NCBI RefSeq assembly: GCF_000015865.1
Contig: NC_009012.1
Coordinates: forward strand, 3,713,081 to 3,777,080
Direction of reading: 5' to 3'
Length of the DNA: 64,000 nt
Source of the DNA: Acetivibrio thermocellus ATCC 27405
Lineage (GTDB): Bacteria > Bacillota > Clostridia > Acetivibrionales > Acetivibrionaceae
A program made the translations under genes and the position numbers. The notes below the pieces were generated by a model. It did not search any database and was not told the DNA's origin. It was given only the letters and a program-made list of their open reading frames with translations. Position 1 is the first letter of the stretch, and each line of letters opens with the position of its first letter. This document shows, in pieces, positions 61,778-64,000 of the stretch.

Positions 61778-61855
61778 TTGGCTGAATACATAAAATTTGT
61801 AATATTTAAAATTATAATGCTTGTATGAACTCTCAAACCTTACAGGTCATGTTCG

Positions 61856-61915
61856 AGGTTATGTCCGGCAATCTTACCGGATAGGGGATATAATTCGTGT
61901 ACCGGCACATAACCT
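61856..61915. other. Structured hairpin between the CpaE-like gene and the unknown minus-strand gene
   Basis: AGGTTATGT (61856-61864) pairs with ACATAACCT (61907-61915). Inside are three copies of the self-complementary CCGG (61865, 61877 and 61902), which allow alternative inner helices. TATTTTCATTTT follows on the plus strand. It may be the terminator of the converging genes or a folded RNA. Confidence 0.55.
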
Positions 61916-61920
61916 TATTT

Positions 61921-62550
61921 TCATTTTAACTGTTTCTTATCGTTTGCTTTGAGTATCTCTATCATCTCACAGCAAAATTCCAGCCATTTTTCAGCAACTT
62001 TCCTGTCAATGGCAACAATATCGATTGGTTTATAGTTATTTAGAAAATCGTCAAAAGATGCATCTTCGTCTTTGACCTCATTGTATTCTTCAAGGATATC
62101 GTCAAAGATATGGTTGAACCATTCGTAAAGTGGGCTTATTTCAATATATATTTTATCCTGATCATTATAAATAAAAGTTCCAATACTTGTGGGACCTAAA
62201 GTTGACCAAACCAGAAAATCTTTTGTCGGATCAATTAGATCCTGGCTGCCCGCTGTTTGCAATTTATTTGCATAAATATTATTTGTATAAATACTATGGT
62301 AGTATCCGATTCCTTTATCTTTATACTCATTTTCAATTTGCAACTTAAAATTCAACGCTTTTTCCAGCAACTCTTTTAATGATATTATTGCTGCTCCCGA
62401 AAGATCTTTATAATATAAGATGTATTCAGTCTGTTCTTTCAAATATTCTATTGTCACGCAATCAAAGAAATCCAAATCTTCTTTTTTACAAGGAAGATAT
62501 ATTCTAATACATTGTGTTTTTGAAATTTCCAGCTCAATTAAATCATCCAT
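61921..62550 (-). CDS. Protein of unknown function
   Basis: I do not recognise this 209-residue acidic soluble protein. It starts at ATG 62550 with AAGGATGG upstream. There is no signal peptide, membrane helix or known catalytic motif. The middle has DFLVWSTLGPTSIGTFIYNDQDKIYIEISPLYEW and the end is helical (AEKWLEFCCEMIEILKAND). Small acidic orphan proteins of this kind are sometimes immunity proteins, but no toxin gene is beside it. Its base composition is more AT-rich than that of its neighbours. Confidence 0.7.
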   Translation of the reverse strand: MDDLIELEISKTQCIRIYLPCKKEDLDFFDCVTIEYLKEQTEYILYYKDLSGAAIISLKELLEKALNFKLQIENEYKDKGIGYYHSIYTNNIYANKLQTAGSQDLIDPTKDFLVWSTLGPTSIGTFIYNDQDKIYIEISPLYEWFNHIFDDILEEYNEVKDEDASFDDFLNNYKPIDIVAIDRKVAEKWLEFCCEMIEILKANDKKQLK

Positions 62551-62773
62551 TTTTTATCCATCCTTTACCTTTTCCTGGCATTATTATATTATTTCTGCTT
62601 CAAAAAAACAATCAAAAATTGCGTTTCCGGTAAAGCAAATTGCAGCCGACCTGTCTGGGAAAAAGAAACGAGCCTTTGAAAATATGTATAAATAAAAGCT
62701 ATGTAAATAAAAAAAGCAGATTTACGCATAATAAATGTTGTCGATATTTTTTTATTTATAGGAGCGTCCGGAT

Positions 62774-63484
62774 ATGGCAGGCAGGTTGGAGAGGACTTAC
62801 GGAAAAGCATTCAGATATCTTCTTTTTGCCCTGAATCCCTTTAAAAAAGCGGTAATAAAAACTGAGTGCATGGTTCACAAATATATAAATATTCAGGCAC
62901 TGGAGATACTCAAGAATGATAAATATATTGACGCTTACTGCCTTTTCAGCGACTACATCGATGATTTGAACAAGGGAGTGACATGGGCCGATCAGGATTT
63001 GAAAAGTGCCAATCATTTTTACAATCCCGACAGGAAAAAAGGACTGTATGGAAACAATAATGCCCTCTCTTTGGCGGTAACGTATTATAACAAGGCCCTG
63101 GAATACTGGTATGACTTGCAGCCCAACCTTGCCATGTTTTATCTGGGAGCGGCGGTACACCTCGTTCAGGATATGACCGTGCCTCACCATGCCAATGTCA
63201 GGCTCCTTGATAATCACAGACAGTATGAAAATTTCATAAAAAGGACGTATCTTAACACTCCCAGATTCACAGTTGACAGGGGTGGCTATTATCTTTCCGG
63301 TATAGAGGAGTATATTGTTTGCAATGCAAGAAATGCAATAAAAATTTACTCAAGACTCAAAGACATAAAGGATGTCTCAAAGAGATTTTACACCATTACA
63401 AAATTTACCCTTACCCTGGCCCAAAGGACCACGGCGGGTTGTTTTTTAACCTTTTACAAAGATATATCCAAAAGGCATTTATAG
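62774..63484 (+). CDS. Zinc-dependent phospholipase C-like protein
   Basis: This 236-residue protein has the pattern of zinc phospholipase C / S1-P1 nuclease-like helical enzymes. Metal-binding residues are visible in YINIQALEILKND (near the N-terminus), TWADQDLKSANHFYNP and YLGAAVHLVQDMTVPHHANV (the HxxxD...HH cluster). C. perfringens alpha-toxin has a secretion signal and a C-terminal C2-like domain; this protein has neither, so it may act inside the cell. ATG 62774 has AGGAGCG upstream. Confidence 0.82.
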   Translation: MAGRLERTYGKAFRYLLFALNPFKKAVIKTECMVHKYINIQALEILKNDKYIDAYCLFSDYIDDLNKGVTWADQDLKSANHFYNPDRKKGLYGNNNALSLAVTYYNKALEYWYDLQPNLAMFYLGAAVHLVQDMTVPHHANVRLLDNHRQYENFIKRTYLNTPRFTVDRGGYYLSGIEEYIVCNARNAIKIYSRLKDIKDVSKRFYTITKFTLTLAQRTTAGCFLTFYKDISKRHL

Positions 63485-63756
63485 ATTTTGAGATTGGTAA
63501 AAATCAATTCCGTATAATAAATTTATTTATAATAAATTTTTATAATAACTATAATAAATGAATATCTATAATAAATACATATTTTACAGATAATCAGCCG
63601 GTTTTATAACCGGTAAATGTTATAAATATTAGGTATAAATATTAAAGCCCGGAGTAAAGGGCTTTTGTATTTACTCCGGACTTACGGTTTAAACTTTGCA
63701 ACTAAAAGGAGTTGTTTTATTTTTGGGAGTACTGTTTCATTATTGCGAATTTATAA
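63485..63756. other. Convergent intergenic region with overlapping terminators
   Basis: AT-rich with no gene. For transcripts from the left, AAAGCCC (63644-63650) pairs with GGGCTTT (63659-63665), then T. For transcripts from the right, CCGGAGTAAA (63649-63658) pairs with TTTACTCCGG (63670-63679). The two stems share bases and exclude each other, one for each strand. Confidence 0.7.
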
Positions 63757-64000
63757 TTACGAAGCGGCCGGTGCCACCTCATTCATAAGCTGCATGATTT
63801 CATTGTTGATTTGATCCATGGATTTATTGTTCATATTATTGGTAATCTGGGTTATTCTGTTCATTATATCCCTGGACTCAGTTGCTATTACATTGGTTAT
63901 TGAAGGGTCAATTTCTTTTACCTTGTTTATAACCATGTTCTTTCTCGCATTGGCGTCGCCTTGTGCATTTTCAGGACTGTAAGCGACAATACAGCTGTTG
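63757..64000 (-). CDS. YhcN/YlaJ-like sporulation lipoprotein, 3' part only
   Basis: The C-terminal 80 residues are present and the 5' end is beyond the window. The segment KVKEIDPSITNVIATESRDIMNRITQI resembles the conserved end of YhcN/YlaJ-family sporulation lipoproteins, which coat the forespore membrane. The protein ends in NEVAPAAS. Without the N-terminus the lipobox cannot be checked. Confidence 0.65.
   Translation of the reverse strand, partial: NSCIVAYSPENAQGDANARKNMVINKVKEIDPSITNVIATESRDIMNRITQITNNMNNKSMDQINNEIMQLMNEVAPAAS

Overview
The window looks like chromosomal DNA from an anaerobic, spore-forming member of the Clostridia, most like the Acetivibrio (Clostridium) thermocellus group. 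That placement is inference from content. The DNA is moderately AT-rich, AGGAGG-type ribosome sites are strong, and two sporulation-linked genes are present (an alpha/beta SASP and a YhcN/YlaJ-like lipoprotein). The citrate synthase is of the Re type, next to aconitase, as in clostridia. No rRNA, CRISPR array or phage module is visible. One tRNA (Val, anticodon GAC) is present.

Layout. 1-8 kb: a broken AraC-APH fusion gene, a BlaI/M56 sensor pair with two operator dyads, and a heterodimeric ABC exporter. 8-14.5 kb: a PepD-type dipeptidase, the late cobalamin genes cbiB-cobU-cobS-cobC, an ECF S component with its own promoter, and an MBL-fold hydrolase. 14.7-20.4 kb: a chemoreceptor on the minus strand, then Re-citrate synthase, aconitase and a GntR/FCD regulator; a perfect palindrome over the -10 box of this operon is a likely site for that regulator. 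20.4-24 kb: three RNA-modification or methyltransferase genes. 24-31.8 kb: a cytosolic starch-binding (CBM25-like) protein with a basic tail, an orphan AraC-type response regulator, a membrane-anchored PpiC foldase, glgC-glgD and a lipid kinase. 31.9-37.6 kb: FabI (minus strand), then a MacB-like ABC system with a large extracellular CARDB-like protein encoded between ATPase and permease. 37.7-45.2 kb: tRNA-Val, a cation exchanger-like protein, DUF4363/DUF421, SASP, an MGDG-synthase-like glycosyltransferase, FapA (DUF342) and a DacF-like carboxypeptidase.

45.3-49 kb is the accessory part. It holds a distant homologue of the aminoglycoside-resistance 16S rRNA m7G1405 methyltransferases (Rmt/Arm), followed by two different divergent IS30-family elements, each set in palindromic DNA and together bracketed by a 15-bp direct repeat. 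49-64 kb: trkA-trkH, a TGT paralogue with archaeal-type signatures next to a B12-binding radical SAM protein (DUF4080), an RsbW-like ATPase, a secreted three-repeat surface protein, recD2, a CpaE/MinD-like ATPase, an unknown protein, a zinc-phospholipase-C-like protein and the 3' part of a YhcN-like lipoprotein.

No single large unknown system is evident. The items most worth following up are the Rmt-like methyltransferase, the TGT/radical SAM pair, the ABC ATPase whose natural ATG lies one base out of frame across an A7 tract, the CBM25 protein with a histone-like tail, and the nested IS30 structure. Start codons were often moved inward from the longest possible ORF to the codon with a ribosome site; each entry says so.
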